NCBI GenBank assembly: GCA_942159475.1 | Contig: OW804094.1 | Location: 12,553,262-12,617,261 of the forward strand | Reading direction: 5' to 3' | Source of the DNA: Sthenelais limicola | Taxonomy: Eukaryota > Annelida > Polychaeta > Phyllodocida > Sigalionidae | DNA length: 64,000 nt | Shown here: in pieces, positions 43,606 to 55,300 of the stretch | How positions within the stretch are numbered: position 1 is the first letter of the stretch | Layout: each line of letters starts with the position of its first letter | Notes under the pieces: model-generated | The model's database searches: none | Told to the model about the DNA's origin: nothing | The model's input: the letters and a program-made list of their open reading frames with translations, nothing else | Program-made: the position numbers and the translations under genes

Positions 43606-45400
43606 CAGTTTACATAAAATCTCAAAAATAGTGGTTCATTTTTTTTGTTACAATATTTTATTCAGGTGATGAAAAAAGACTTTTAAGACACTTTTCAAAT
43701 GTTTTTCGTTGTGCCCATGATATAGTGGTTGTTGATATTACAGACTATTCTAACGCTGTCTACATTACTAAATAGTTATAATAAGGAAATAATGCATTTG
43801 TACTCTGTTAGTTTGCAATTGAGTTGAGTATTGAGAGGTTGAGCGACACATATAATTCAAATGAAGAGAGAGAAAGGTTAAGACGTTTCTTTTCTCTCTT
43901 AATAATCAAACATTCATATCATATCAGTTCCGATTCTTATTCAAAATTAATTCCTTTAGTGAAATTTTAAACCATGCTTCCTCTTCGATTCCTTTTTACT
44001 CAGGATGGTAATCTATCACACTATTTTCTAGTTTTATAGGTTTTTCTCCCTATGTCTGTCCATCCCTCCTGTGTACATCATGCCACCACAGAACATGGAT
44101 ATTTCATGCTACCAACGAATGAATTCATATCTGCTCATCAAACAAATGATTTAAGACAAATCCTGCTATTTCGAATCAAACCAATGTCAAATATACTCTT
44201 ATATATTTAGTCTCCATGAGCGAGTGACCACGGCAACAAAACACTCACTAGATGGCGGCTGCAATCTCAGTGTCCACTCTACATAGCCAAATACTCAAAG
44301 TTCAACAGGTTTCGGCCACCCTGACTGTGACCACATGCAGCCTCCCGCCGAGGGGAGGCTGCATGTGGTCGTTGGTCTCGTCATGATGGCCCATACAATG
44401 ATTCGCCATATTGCAGCCTTATCATGCTTAGATGTAAATGCAAAAGATGCGCGGAGGATAAGTTTTAATAGTAAAGAATGACAGCATTTGTTTGTGAATT
44501 GTGTCGCAACAGAGCTATGTGTAAATAGCTCTGGGTACAACGAGAAAAATGTCGCACAGCTTTGAGCAATATTTTTCACGCCTACACCACTCACACCTTA
44601 ACATAAGTGAGAAAACTAATAATATATGAGCCAGGCCTCCAGAAAATGTACCACCATCACCGACTGTCTACGATTCTGAAAACTAGCATGAAGGACCTTC
44701 AAGGCATCGGAATAATCCCACATAATTAACTGAATGTCTTGTAAGTATGTCCTAAATAATTTAGAAAAATCTTCATATGAAATTGTGTATATTTCCCACG
44801 AACTTGTAAATCATAGAGTTCATTCAGGAGTCTGTTATCATGTTGTTAGGTTCTGAGGCAAGGAGTCAAGGCTTGGTTGGTAGGATAATCGACCTTTAAT
44901 GTGCGTGAAATGTCAGCTTATATCCTAGCCTGGCTGGCCTCGTTCTCCCCTCCTGCCCCCCTCATTGGCTGACCCCCTCTACCCTTCCATGGGTCAATTT
45001 ATTATAGCAGGAGGGAGGGTAGGCAGGAGACACCAAACATTCTCATTGTGGGCGCCAGTAATAAATCCAATTAGCATAACTATCGTATTCCATTCATAAA
45101 CTGAGCCAAACTGATCTCCTTTGATTATGACTGTGATACGTAATTAAATCGGTTCACAAATCCACTGAAATTTTCATGTTGTAACTATGTCTACGCCTGA
45201 TTGTTGATAACATCTCTTCATCAATTTGAGAGTATTATAATGTATATGTAATACAGAAAAACGTTAAGGATCAGTGTTATGATTATTTTCTTTAAATTCA
45301 AGGGTAGTCTGGTAGCCCCCTTTTCTCAGCTATATTAAGGTGGACAGATTAAATATTATAAATGAGAAATGAAATGGCGTTGGTGCTTGTATACCCTCTC
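43606..45400. other. Spacer upstream of the transposase gene
   Basis: Apart from the hairpin at 44329-44370 I see no gene. None of the A-E families is complete here; a stub GCCTCCAGAAAATGTACCAC at about 44635 recalls a family A end. Confidence 0.45.
44329..44370. repeat. Perfect 18-bp stem hairpin with a 6-nt loop
   Basis: GACCACATGCAGCCTCCC, then GCCGAG, then its exact reverse complement. GC-rich against an AT-rich background. Confidence 0.9.
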
Positions 45401-45402
45401 AA

Positions 45403-45457
45403 TGCATGCCTAAGGTATGCACGTGCAGCTCACCGCATGCCTTAGGTGTGCACGTGC
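45403..45457 (+). repeat. 24-bp direct repeat upstream of the transposase gene
   Basis: GCATGCCTAAGGTATGCACG (45403 on) recurs as GCATGCCTTAGGTGTGCACG (45434 on), each followed by TGCA and each containing CACGTG. It ends about 165 bp before the proposed start codon and could be a promoter or a transposase-binding element. Confidence 0.6.
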
Positions 45458-45623
45458 ATCTTAAGTGTTTACCCTGTCCTCCTAATTGGTTACATGACAT
45501 GTAAATTAGTGGGTCAGCAGTCTGAGTAAGTAGGTCTGCGAGCGGCACCGCTATCGATAACCATACCGTATGCGTGCATGCACGGACAGCATTTATGTTA
45601 TTGTCAGTCGCGTTATTGGGAAG

Positions 45624-48600
45624 ATGGATCGTCTGCCCCCTAACCAACTAGGAGCAAGAAGAATTGTCCGCGCAAAGAAGGTAATGTTTCCGATTAATCC
45701 GATTCAATTTCTTGGCCACCTGTTTATATATACATTAGTTTTATGGTTTATGATTCATATGGAAATGCACGTGTCTTTACCGCAGAAATGCATAGTCCCA
45801 GGCATTAGGACGGCCCCGGGTGGGGCACTGTTAACACTGTAAGCTTACAGTAGCTTACAGTGTAAGCACTGTTAACCATACACACATATTAACATGAATA
45901 CCCTGCGTGCCTAATTCTCTTGCTTGTGTGTGTGTGGTTTCATACTTGTTTTTGTTTTCCCCCCACCCCCACCCCACCCGACTGCTTCACTGTAGGTGGG
46001 GGTAGGTCATCGTTTTACCAGCTTGTTCCATCCCAGTTTGACACTTTGGTCGTGTATATTATTAAAGTTTTTATTTCAAATTAGCTGAAAACAGCCACCC
46101 TAAAATCAGAATACAACTGTTGCAGATCTTTGTTACAGTCGTACACATGTTCCAATTGACCCTCATAGCGTACGCAGACTTTAAAATATGGTATCTAACT
46201 AAAATGTAAACATCTGTGCATATGAGGTACACAGTCCAATCAGTTCCATTCCGATTGGGTTTACAATTTTACATGTATTTTACATGCATAATCCTGGCCG
46301 CTCCACTTTGTATACAGTGTGCTTTATAGTAATACAGTAGATGAGCCATATTTTAATTCAGAACTCATGGTTTCATACTTCCCCCCCCCCCCTCCGCAGC
46401 CCCGCCTTGACTTGCCGTACTCATAGAGGTTAAGGTGTTATGTTGAAAGTTAGAAGTGTGTGGAGGTACGGAGCACGGGTGAGAGTGTGCATGTATTCGT
46501 GGAAATGTGTGCAAAAAAGGAGTGTGTGGGTGAGTGCAGTGGAGCGTGTGATTGTTTTGTTGGTGTGAGGGCAGAGATTAGGGGCCCCACTCAATGTGTT
46601 GTGTGTAATTGGGTCAATCCGACGCGACATCAGCGGCTCTGGTAGCGGGAAGTAAGTGGGAACAACTGTATATACGGTATCATGGGAAATCCCCTTACAT
46701 ACCCGAGCCGGCAACAACGACTAAAGCGGCAAGCTCCCTTCAAGGGAGTATAGGGACTACTGGGACTGTACTGACCAACGATGTTCTACCCCAAACTACC
46801 GAAAACCATATCTTTATTATTGATATAATCCGATTCCTGAATATTCCAGCTATTTATTTTTATAATTTCAAGTTCTATAGTCAAGAATTTGTAATTGTAA
46901 AAGAAAGATTAACCCAACTTTGTATAATACCCGGTTCATATCTTTATCATGATAATTTAAATTTTCTAACTGAATAGTCTACTTTATTGTAAAATTCGAC
47001 CTAATTTGAAATGAAAAGTAGAAAGCACCTCATTAATCAGTTAATCATGGGACCAGGTAAGATGCCCAAATCAATACTTTCTACTATCAAATCACATGTA
47101 TGTGTTTATTTTGATTATCATTACACTTTGATAATTTCGAATTACCATCATTTCCTTATACATCAATGATCAAACACTGTTTTGCGGTGCAATTACATTA
47201 AAATTACCGGGATAATCGGTGCGAGAAAGCTACTGTTTCTACAGTAGGATATTGCAACGCTGTAGCTACAGCTGGTCTGTATACTTCCCGCCACTATTTG
47301 GCGCTACTGTCGCCGCCGCAAAAGTCAATTACATAAGCGCGACTAGGGATTGAGGCGTCGCCTAAGTGGAGGGTCTATATGGGTGAGGGGGACGAAGTGT
47401 GTTACATTTGGTTTATCTACCCCATCCCAATATGCTGTCTATATATGCGTTTTCTTGTGATCAGTAACAATATAAACAACATCATGTAAATATTATCAGC
47501 TCTTATTCATTATCAAGGAGTTTTATGATTCTGATCAATAAACAATGAATGATTGTTAACATTTTAGATCTACCGGCGGCGCATAAGCCCACTGGAGGAA
47601 TGGGAAAGGCCTCAGGACTTCATGGCTCGATATCGCTTACCCCACCACAAAGTACGCGAGCTGGCTGCACTCTTTGCGGCCAGTGAGTCCTACAGGGGGA
47701 TCCCTACTGCCACTCGTGGGGGGGCTATTTCTCCCGAGGACAAGGTAAGGTGCCTAATAATTACCATATCATTAAACATATTATATCCTAGTTCTATGCG
47801 TGTACAAATTGTGTATTTCTTGTAATTGCTAATTGCTATGGTACTCTCCAAACCCAAGGTTAATCATTATTGCTAATTACGATGCACATTATTACTACAA
47901 CTAATTCTGACTTTGTTGGTAGGTGTGTTTAGCACTACGCTATCTTGCCACTGGTGCAGACTACAGAATAATAGGCGACACACAAGGTGTCTCAAGGGCC
48001 ACAGTGCACAGGTGTGTGGACTACTTCGTGGAGTTTTTATGTGTAAACGAACGAAAGTACATCCACCCACCAAAGGTAAGACAGAACAAAGCACCTTCAA
48101 TAATTACTTACTCATCATTCATCATAAACATCCCATCATAAAGATCGCTTTGCTATTACATTAACATTGCTAGGGTTCCAGTGGTTTGTGGTTTCTTATA
48201 TCTAAATATACCATTACTTTTTGCAGGATAGAGCTGACCTTGCGCGTATTTCAGAAGAGTTTGGCAGGGTACATGCCTTTCCGGGGGTAATTGGCTGCGT
48301 GGATGGTACACACATAGCCATCAGGAAACCCCTTGTCCAAGAGCAGGCTTATATTTCTCGGCATGGTTACCATTCCCTTAATGTGCTTGTAAGTTTAGCA
48401 ATGTTACCAATTTAAACCATTTTGTATCTTATCCAGCTTCCACATTAACATCAACTGTTCACTCATTGTTCCTTGTCGGACTGAAATAAAAAAGCTGTTG
48501 TTTTACTTGAAAACGAGTCAAAATTAGCAACTATTCTATTTTGCGCTATTCTATCTATTATAACAGCAGTCATTAGCTAGCAGTCATTACAATCACTGTA

Positions 48601-50346
48601 GAATGTATCTTCATTACAACCGCAACATATGTACATGTGAAACATGCAACAAACAATATCGTCACTATTTGTTCACTTTTCTTTTCAGGCCTTATGCGAT
48701 GCCCATGGACGCCTTTTGTTCGTGGAGCCTAGTTTTGGGGGCACACACCATGATCAATATGTGTGGGATCAGAGTACACTGGGCAGATTAGTAAAATCGA
48801 CAACCTTCACTGGGGAGTATTTTTTCCTGGGGGATGGAGGGTAAGTCACATTATTCCTATGGTCAGTCTCTAGTTTTGCACTTTTACTTGTTACTTTAAG
48901 ATAATATATTTGGAACTCTACCATGCATTCAAAATTATTACACCACTATATCCGTCACATTATTTCTTACAGCTATGCACTCACACCATATATGGTCATT
49001 CCATTCCCATCAGTTCGTACGTTTACACCTGCAGAGCGACGCTTCCAGGAGCTGCAAACATCTGTGAGGAGTACGGTGGAGCGGGCATTCGGCCAACTTA
49101 AGAGACGTTGGAGGTACAACTAATACATAAACTTAGCCAAAATTATTAGCAGTATTACAGGGCATTGTGTTCAAATGGTCGTAGTATTGTACTTATTGGA
49201 CTATTCCCACATGTGTTGCCCTGACGTAGATAATTCTATTTATTCAATATACCTTCCTTCCATTAATGTTACTGCCAGAATGGACACAATTAACTTCAGT
49301 TTTCTGTATCTCCTTAAATCATTGAAATACCGTTATCTTTTTAATTGTTTCTCTTGTTTTTGTTCAAGTGTCACCAACAAGATACACAATGAATAACATC
49401 TTTCTATCCTTTCTCCTCCAGCCTCTTATCCACCAACTAAGATTTCACTCTCTCCCATTCTCATGATGCCATCCTTTTCACAATTTCATCTTAGTTATTC
49501 CCACATTTAGATGACTTTTCTCACAATATAAATATTGTTTACTGAGCGATTTATTAGGCATGTAACAATCAATAATGAATCAATCATTTAATTTAGGTGC
49601 ATCTTCAGCCAAGGAGGTGGAGTGATGCTGAAGCACCCGGAGAATGCAAGTTGTATCATAACAGCGTGCTGCGTCCTCCATAATATAGCTGTGGATGCCC
49701 GACTTCCAAATGTGCCGCCTGAGCTCACCGATCCAGACACACATGTTGAGGACAGTTTGCGGCGCAGAACTGCCACATCTCCCCAAGCACCTCACACCGG
49801 CAACACCTCCACAAGAGAGTATGCAAAGGATGATTCTCGATATGCAGCAGGTGTTGCTCATCGTGCAAAACTCGTTTACAGGTATGTTGTTGTATTTGGT
49901 ATAAACATAGAGATATTACTTTACGTATTTAGTTTGTACCAATCATTGCCTGCGGCTCTAGACTGAACCTTTTGATATCATTATAATACACAAATGCATT
50001 ATTTTGACTGATAGTTAGAAATACGCAATACCACCAAAGGTTAAGTGAAGAACTGTATTTATGTACTAGATTTTCTCATATTCTAAAATTGTTAGTAGTT
50101 GTAGGTTTAACAACCTTTTGGTATTCAACCAACTCCTTCCTGACCCATATAGTTTGTCATAGTCTACAGAATTACATTTTTAGCGATGTATACTTATGAT
50201 GCAATAAGGTATAACACCAGTATCTACTATTTTATTGCAGTTTGTTTGGGGGACGTGACCCAAGACGGGCGGAGAAGGACCGTGCCCGAGAGGAAAAACG
50301 CCGATCACGACTGAGGTTGGCGCAGCAGAGGCAGGAGAGGACATGA
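45624..50346 (+). CDS. HARBI1-like: HARBI1-like PIF/Harbinger DDE transposase, 8 exons
   Basis: Exons: 45624-45680, 47568-47744, 47923-48075, 48227-48388, 48689-48840, 48973-49113, 49597-49881 and 50241-50346. All introns are GT...AG and the phases match, giving about 410 residues without a stop. Residues about 79-129 (LALRYLATGADY, GVSRATVHR) form the helix-turn-helix. The nuclease domain follows: first Asp in GCVDGTHI (about 155), second Asp in GGTHHDQYVWDQS (about 205), Glu in VERAFGQLKRRWR (about 270), then ACCVLHNIA. A basic tail ends the protein. Known HARBI1 is about 350 residues; this family cuts DNA at terminal repeats and needs a Myb-like partner. Exon 1 (MDRLPPNQ, ATG) is the least certain part, because it rests only on phase and position. 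AATAAA at 50630 is a possible poly(A) signal. Intact frames argue against a dead copy. Confidence 0.93.
45834..45880. repeat. Short inverted repeat in intron 1
   Basis: CACTGTAAGCT and AGCTTACAGTG flank a short spacer, with GTTAAC-type symmetry further out (CACTGTTAAC). Confidence 0.6.
46380..46395 (+). repeat. Poly-C tract in intron 1
   Basis: A near-pure run of about 12 C before CTCCGCAG. Apparent frames nearby are low-complexity. Confidence 0.8.
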
Positions 50347-50470
50347 TTATTTTTTTTGTTTACTGCAGAGGTGTTATCTGACTTTGTGTATGAAAGACCT
50401 TCATTCCTGATTCTTCATGTGTTTTGGAAGAACTGTATTTCTCTAATAGATTTTCTCATATTCTCATATG

Positions 50471-50547
50471 GCCCCCGTTGCATAACAATCTGCGAGTAGC
50501 TTTTTCAGTGTTAATATTGAGCTCGCAGTTTGTTATGCAACGGGGGC
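50471..50547. repeat. 26-bp inverted repeat 125 bp after the transposase stop
   Basis: GCCCCCGTTGCATAACAATC... at 50471-50496 pairs with 50522-50547 at 25 of 26 positions, loop 25 bp. The G/C-rich tip followed by GTTGCATAAC is reminiscent of Harbinger termini. It may be a tiny Harbinger MITE or part of the 3' untranslated region. Confidence 0.85.
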
Positions 50548-50629
50548 AATGATTGTTTTGCTTGCTATTAATCGGTACAATTAAGTAGTAATTTGTTTCT
50601 AACTGTCGACAATTTATCATGTGCTCAAA

Positions 50630-50635
50630 AATAAA
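50630..50635 (+). promoter_or_regulatory. Candidate poly(A) signal of the transposase gene
   Basis: AATAAA in AAAATAAAACATTC, 284 bp after the stop codon. The hexamer is common in AT-rich DNA, so this is only a candidate. Confidence 0.35.
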
Positions 50636-51061
50636 ACATTCTTGTAATATACTTTCAGTTTCTGTCATAATTTTTGAATCGCATCTCCAATTTGGGATTT
50701 CTTTTTATTCTCTAATTGTGCCTTATTGAGTTGATATGATATTGGCACATATTGGCAATTTTTATATTCATTTTGCGCAAAAATGTTAGGAGTAACTAGG
50801 AATTCAAGTGTCACAGGAAAATAGAAAATACTTGCGGTGATAATTAAAAGGATGGAAATGATTATTTACTGTTAAGGGAGCCTTGCAAAACCTGTGCTGT
50901 TTCATAATTTAGCAATAACATATATATTAAGAAATGTCTCTGTAAAATCTTAATCGTTTTGAGATTCTTTCCCAGCCCTGTTTAGGGGCTATAGGCTATA
51001 TAAAGAAGTAAGACAAAGTCAAGAACTTAAGTATTAAATATGTGTATTCCTTTCAAGCTTA

Positions 51062-51313
51062 ATGTATATCAAGCAACGACTGGCGAGTCCCTGTTGTGCC
51101 TGCCTTTTACAATACAAGAAATGCATAAAGACAAAGGAACATTTAAAGTTACATACAGAAGTATTCCAGAACGGTGGGCTTAAATCCACGGGAAGGCCCC
51201 GCTTACTTAATGTAGATCTATCTAAGTTGGCTCGACAGAACTGTACCCCAAAAATGGGAGTCAGTAAACCAAGTATAAATAAAATCTTTAAGAAAAATGG
51301 TTCTGGTGTGTAG
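51062..51313 (+). CDS. Unrecognised 83-codon frame, possibly a gene fragment
   Basis: It has less skewed composition than its surroundings. It carries cysteines (SPCCACLLQYKKC) and a basic Gly-Arg-Pro-Arg segment followed by MGVSKPSINKIFKKN. No acceptable splice partners were evident. Likely either chance or a remnant of an older gene. Confidence 0.2.
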   Translation: MYIKQRLASPCCACLLQYKKCIKTKEHLKLHTEVFQNGGLKSTGRPRLLNVDLSKLARQNCTPKMGVSKPSINKIFKKNGSGV

Positions 51314-52340
51314 CAGTAAGGCTTTCTCTGCTCCTGTTCATTTTACTTTCATAATAATTATCTATTTGTTTCTCATCTAAATGGTATAAATATGTGCTAC
51401 TGGATAAAAGCTAATACACCATGGACCTCGTCTGATTTGCATGGCGACTGCTTAAAAAGAAATACCTTAGGATATATAGATATCTTGTAAACACACACAT
51501 AAATGATTAAAATACATAAAAGATAACTCAAGTCGGATGTATAAGAACAGGTTCCGTTTGAGGAACTAAATAAAGTGGTGGAGCTGGAAGTAACAACCTA
51601 ACGTTAATATAATCAATATTAAATCAAAATTCAAAAACTTGTGTATTGTCACTTAATTGTCCCGGAATGGTATTTTATGTTAAGTTCATGAAGTAATGTT
51701 CGGCTCATTTTCTCGACCCCAGATGTTACCCAGACTCGGTCTAAGAACAAAGAGATGTCAATAAGTAGAGGCAATTTGTTAACTGGCCCTATGGTATCAT
51801 TCACAAATGAATATTTAAAAAGTACTAAATCGTAAACCTTAAATTTGTATAATTACAGCAGGTAACACAAATCAAATAAGGTAACACAAATCAAATAATA
51901 TTGAGCGGTATTGAAACCATATTTTAACGTATACCACCATAGGTTTGGTTTATAAGGAATTATTACTTCGGCCCAGCATCTGAATTCATTGATACTTTTT
52001 CTCCACTCATCTTGATTACATGTGTGGAATTCTTACTAACAGTCGGGCAGTGAATTACAGTGAATTACAGTTCAAGGTGTAATTCTTTTTTGAAAAATAT
52101 AGTCATTAAAGGCAAAGGCTCCAAAGCACAGTAACTTGGAAAAGTAACATGGAAAATCAATGCCAGCTGAATATCGATTACCCCACTTATTTAGAAGTTC
52201 AAAAGCATAAAAGGTATAAGATATATGTATTTATATTCACAATACATATACCATTATAAGTGTATAAACTTTATGAGCAATGTCTAAGGCTTAATGCAGT
52301 TCAAGTTTCTGAGATCGACTTATCGGTTTCAGTTTTTCAG

Positions 52341-55300
52341 CTAGTGGCCTAGTCCCTCATCATTCTCCAAGTAGTCGAACACCGAGGGTTCTGGAATGGT
52401 AATGGCCGTCTGGAGCATAGTGTACTTGGGCGGGGGACTTCCCATGGGGCTTACTGAAGCGTCATTCATACTAGATTGGCATACTCGAACGGCTGAAGTG
52501 TTCATAGAGCGATCCATGGTTTGGCCAAAGGATGTCTGAGTTTGGCCATCCAATATTTTCGTCATTTCCCCAACTTCCGAGTGGAGGACTCTGTGCCCCC
52601 TGACGGTCAGATCTATTGTCTGATCTGTTTCGATTGTCTCTCTTCGCCTCTTCATGTTTTTGCGTTTGATCATTGCTCGTTTGGGGGTACTTTCAATTGG
52701 TTCGGGAGAGGTGAACTGACTGTGGTCATGTCTTTTGCAAAGTTTGAAAAGTTGTTCTTCTCCAATCTCTTCCACTTCAACCACTGCATCCGATTCACAG
52801 TCACCATATCGACTTGCACCACTGTTTTCCTCCTTATCACTCTTTCCATCCTTATCACTCTTTCCATCGATGCTGATATCTGATTCTTCAACTTCATGAG
52901 AATCGAACTCCCTAATGCTTTTATCCTTCACCCACTCATGAGAATTACAGTTCTCTGCAGCTCCAAAGTCATTGACATTTGTATGATCGTTATACTTAAC
53001 AGTATGACTGTCTTTCAGAGTCTTAACAGTAGGACTGTCTTTCGGAGTAACTTCTATCAGTTCACTGCTTTCTTTCTCTCTGCTTTCTTTGTTGGGCTCA
53101 TTTTCGCCACCAAGATTTTTACTTTCTGCTGCACCTTCAATTTGCGTTGTATCCACTACTTGATCTTCAAGTTGCCTTTCATCTGTCACCCCCTCAATGG
53201 CAGTCATTGTGGTAGGAATTTCAAGTTTTGCCATTATTTCCCGCAGAAGTGACAGCATTTCATGCCTGGAGGACTCCCTGTCTGTGGCAAGCTCTCGTTC
53301 AGCCACATCGAGGCACCCCTTCAATGTGTCCCGCTCAGCCATAACCTGACTGAGTTTGTTATTTAGATCATTAATTAGTATTTGGTGTTTAGATTGTTGG
53401 TTCAGCAGTGCCTTTTTCATGTTGAGCCTTTGTTCCACCACCATCGCATTGACTCTGTCGCTCTGCTCCCTTTCATGCGCTTCTGTGGCATCCTGTAGTT
53501 TCTGTTGGATCTTATTGTTGTAATACTCATTTACCTTGAATTCAAACTGCAGTTGTTCTTTTTGTATGCCACTTTGTACTTGTTCTTTCATTGTGGCCTC
53601 CACCTCCTGGAGCTTATTTTGTAAATGCTGTCGTCCCTCCTCTGCCAAACGAACTTTTTCCGATAGCGATGAATTCTCCATATCCTTTTGGAGCAAATCG
53701 TTGACCATTTTTTGTTGTTGGAACATGATGTCCCTCATTATATTGATGTTGAATGGGGCATCAGTGGTCTTCTGGGATTTCTGGATTTCTGGATTTCTGG
53801 ATTTCTCGGATTTCTCAGATTCTGATTAAAAGATAGGCATGGTGGTGAGATACATGTGCATACTGCCAATGACATTTATTACATATCACTGTGGAAAGTA
53901 TCAAATGAATGTGTTCAGTGATACAATGCGTTTGCGTGCGTTTGTAATGCAAATTGTAACGCCATTTTTAACTCAAATTAATTAACATGACAGTGTGCTA
54001 TAATAAGCCAGAACACGCAGACATGTGATTTGGAAGCTTACATACCTGCTCTTGTCATAGGGACATGTTTTGAATGAATCCCCGCTTCTTTCTGTTCCGT
54101 GCTCATGCTTGAAACTGCAGTTCTCTCACATCCTGTAACAATATTTAGGTGGTATACTATTAGAAAGAAATTATACAGTTATTAGACTATTATGAGACTA
54201 AGATATTAATTGTTTAAATACCACTGACACACTGACCATTCACATATTATGGAAGGTTCATGTGCCTAAGGATTTAGACCTACCCACAAAGTGTACTTTT
54301 ATTTTATACCAATTCATATATAATGTCTAGATTTTGTTACTGTCCTCCTCTTCCCTATACTCTGTTAAGTTTACAGCTCTCTGCTTTTACTTCCATTACC
54401 AAACAGCACAAGCATAGCTTGAAACAATGAATTATTCCCACAGGAGATTTATGATTTCAGCTTCCACTGTTAGTATTACAGATATAGTATTACACTTATA
54501 TATACCATGTTGTTCCTGTTGATTTGTAACTTGAACTCTGTGCCGTGGTGTAGAATGCGTTATTGGTGAGCCCTCCAGCTTTGATTGCCCAGCAATGTCT
54601 GGAGAGAAAAATTTGGTGTCATAATAAGTCAAATGATACAACTGTGCATTCTGCTGGTCAGGCCAGAGAAAAGTAGAAAGTGGGGTATTTTATTAACTAG
54701 CCTGGAGATATTCCTAAAATTAGACATTGTAGGTCACCAAAATTGAGGCTTGAAATAACGTCCCAACCAAGTCAGCTAGATCCATACAAACAGAGGCTGA
54801 GTAAGGGGCTGAGTAAGGAAGCTATGCTACTAGCGACCGCGTTGTTTGTCTGCCCTTAGCGGGCCATAAATGAACAAACGCCGGTTGAGCTCCTCGGCAG
54901 CCGGCCGAGTCTCTTAAAAACCACTGGGAGATGATCTGAGACATTGCAGCTGTTTAGCAGAGGCCAGGGAATAAGAGTTGGTCGCTTCGGAGGCGTTTAG
55001 CCAATCCATTGAGAACCATATCGTTGGGTCTACATAAGAACCTTCACCATATATAAATAAGGAATAGAAACAATACAAATAGAAACATGATCTCTGCTCT
55101 TACAAATAATACCCCTGTCCATGAGAGGCCACAGCCATACATGAGTAATGGAGGGAACGACCAATGCTGGTACTTGCTGTATAGCAAAATAAATCAATTT
55201 GATATTTCCTAATGAATTTGTCTGCAGCCATTGTCGCCATATGTTTTAAACATTTGTTTGGCCGTGAACAATGTGCATGTCTTGAGCAGTCACAAAAATA

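Larger units (their letters stand above)
50347..52340. other. Spacer between the two convergent genes
   Basis: It contains the inverted repeat at 50471-50547 and a possible poly(A) signal at 50630. A 19-bp direct repeat GGTAACACAAATCAAATAA lies at about 51862-51899. An 83-codon ATG frame at 51062-51313 (containing STGRPRLLNVDLSKLARQNC) has no family that I recognise. Confidence 0.55.

Noticed and set aside
46430..46977. Frames of 95-122 codons in the first intron of the transposase gene
   Set aside because: Low-complexity GT-rich sequence. No domain, and the exon 1 to exon 2 phase joins without them.
52521..53252. + strand frames of about 120 codons
   Set aside because: They are antisense shadows of the last exon of the Myb-like gene.
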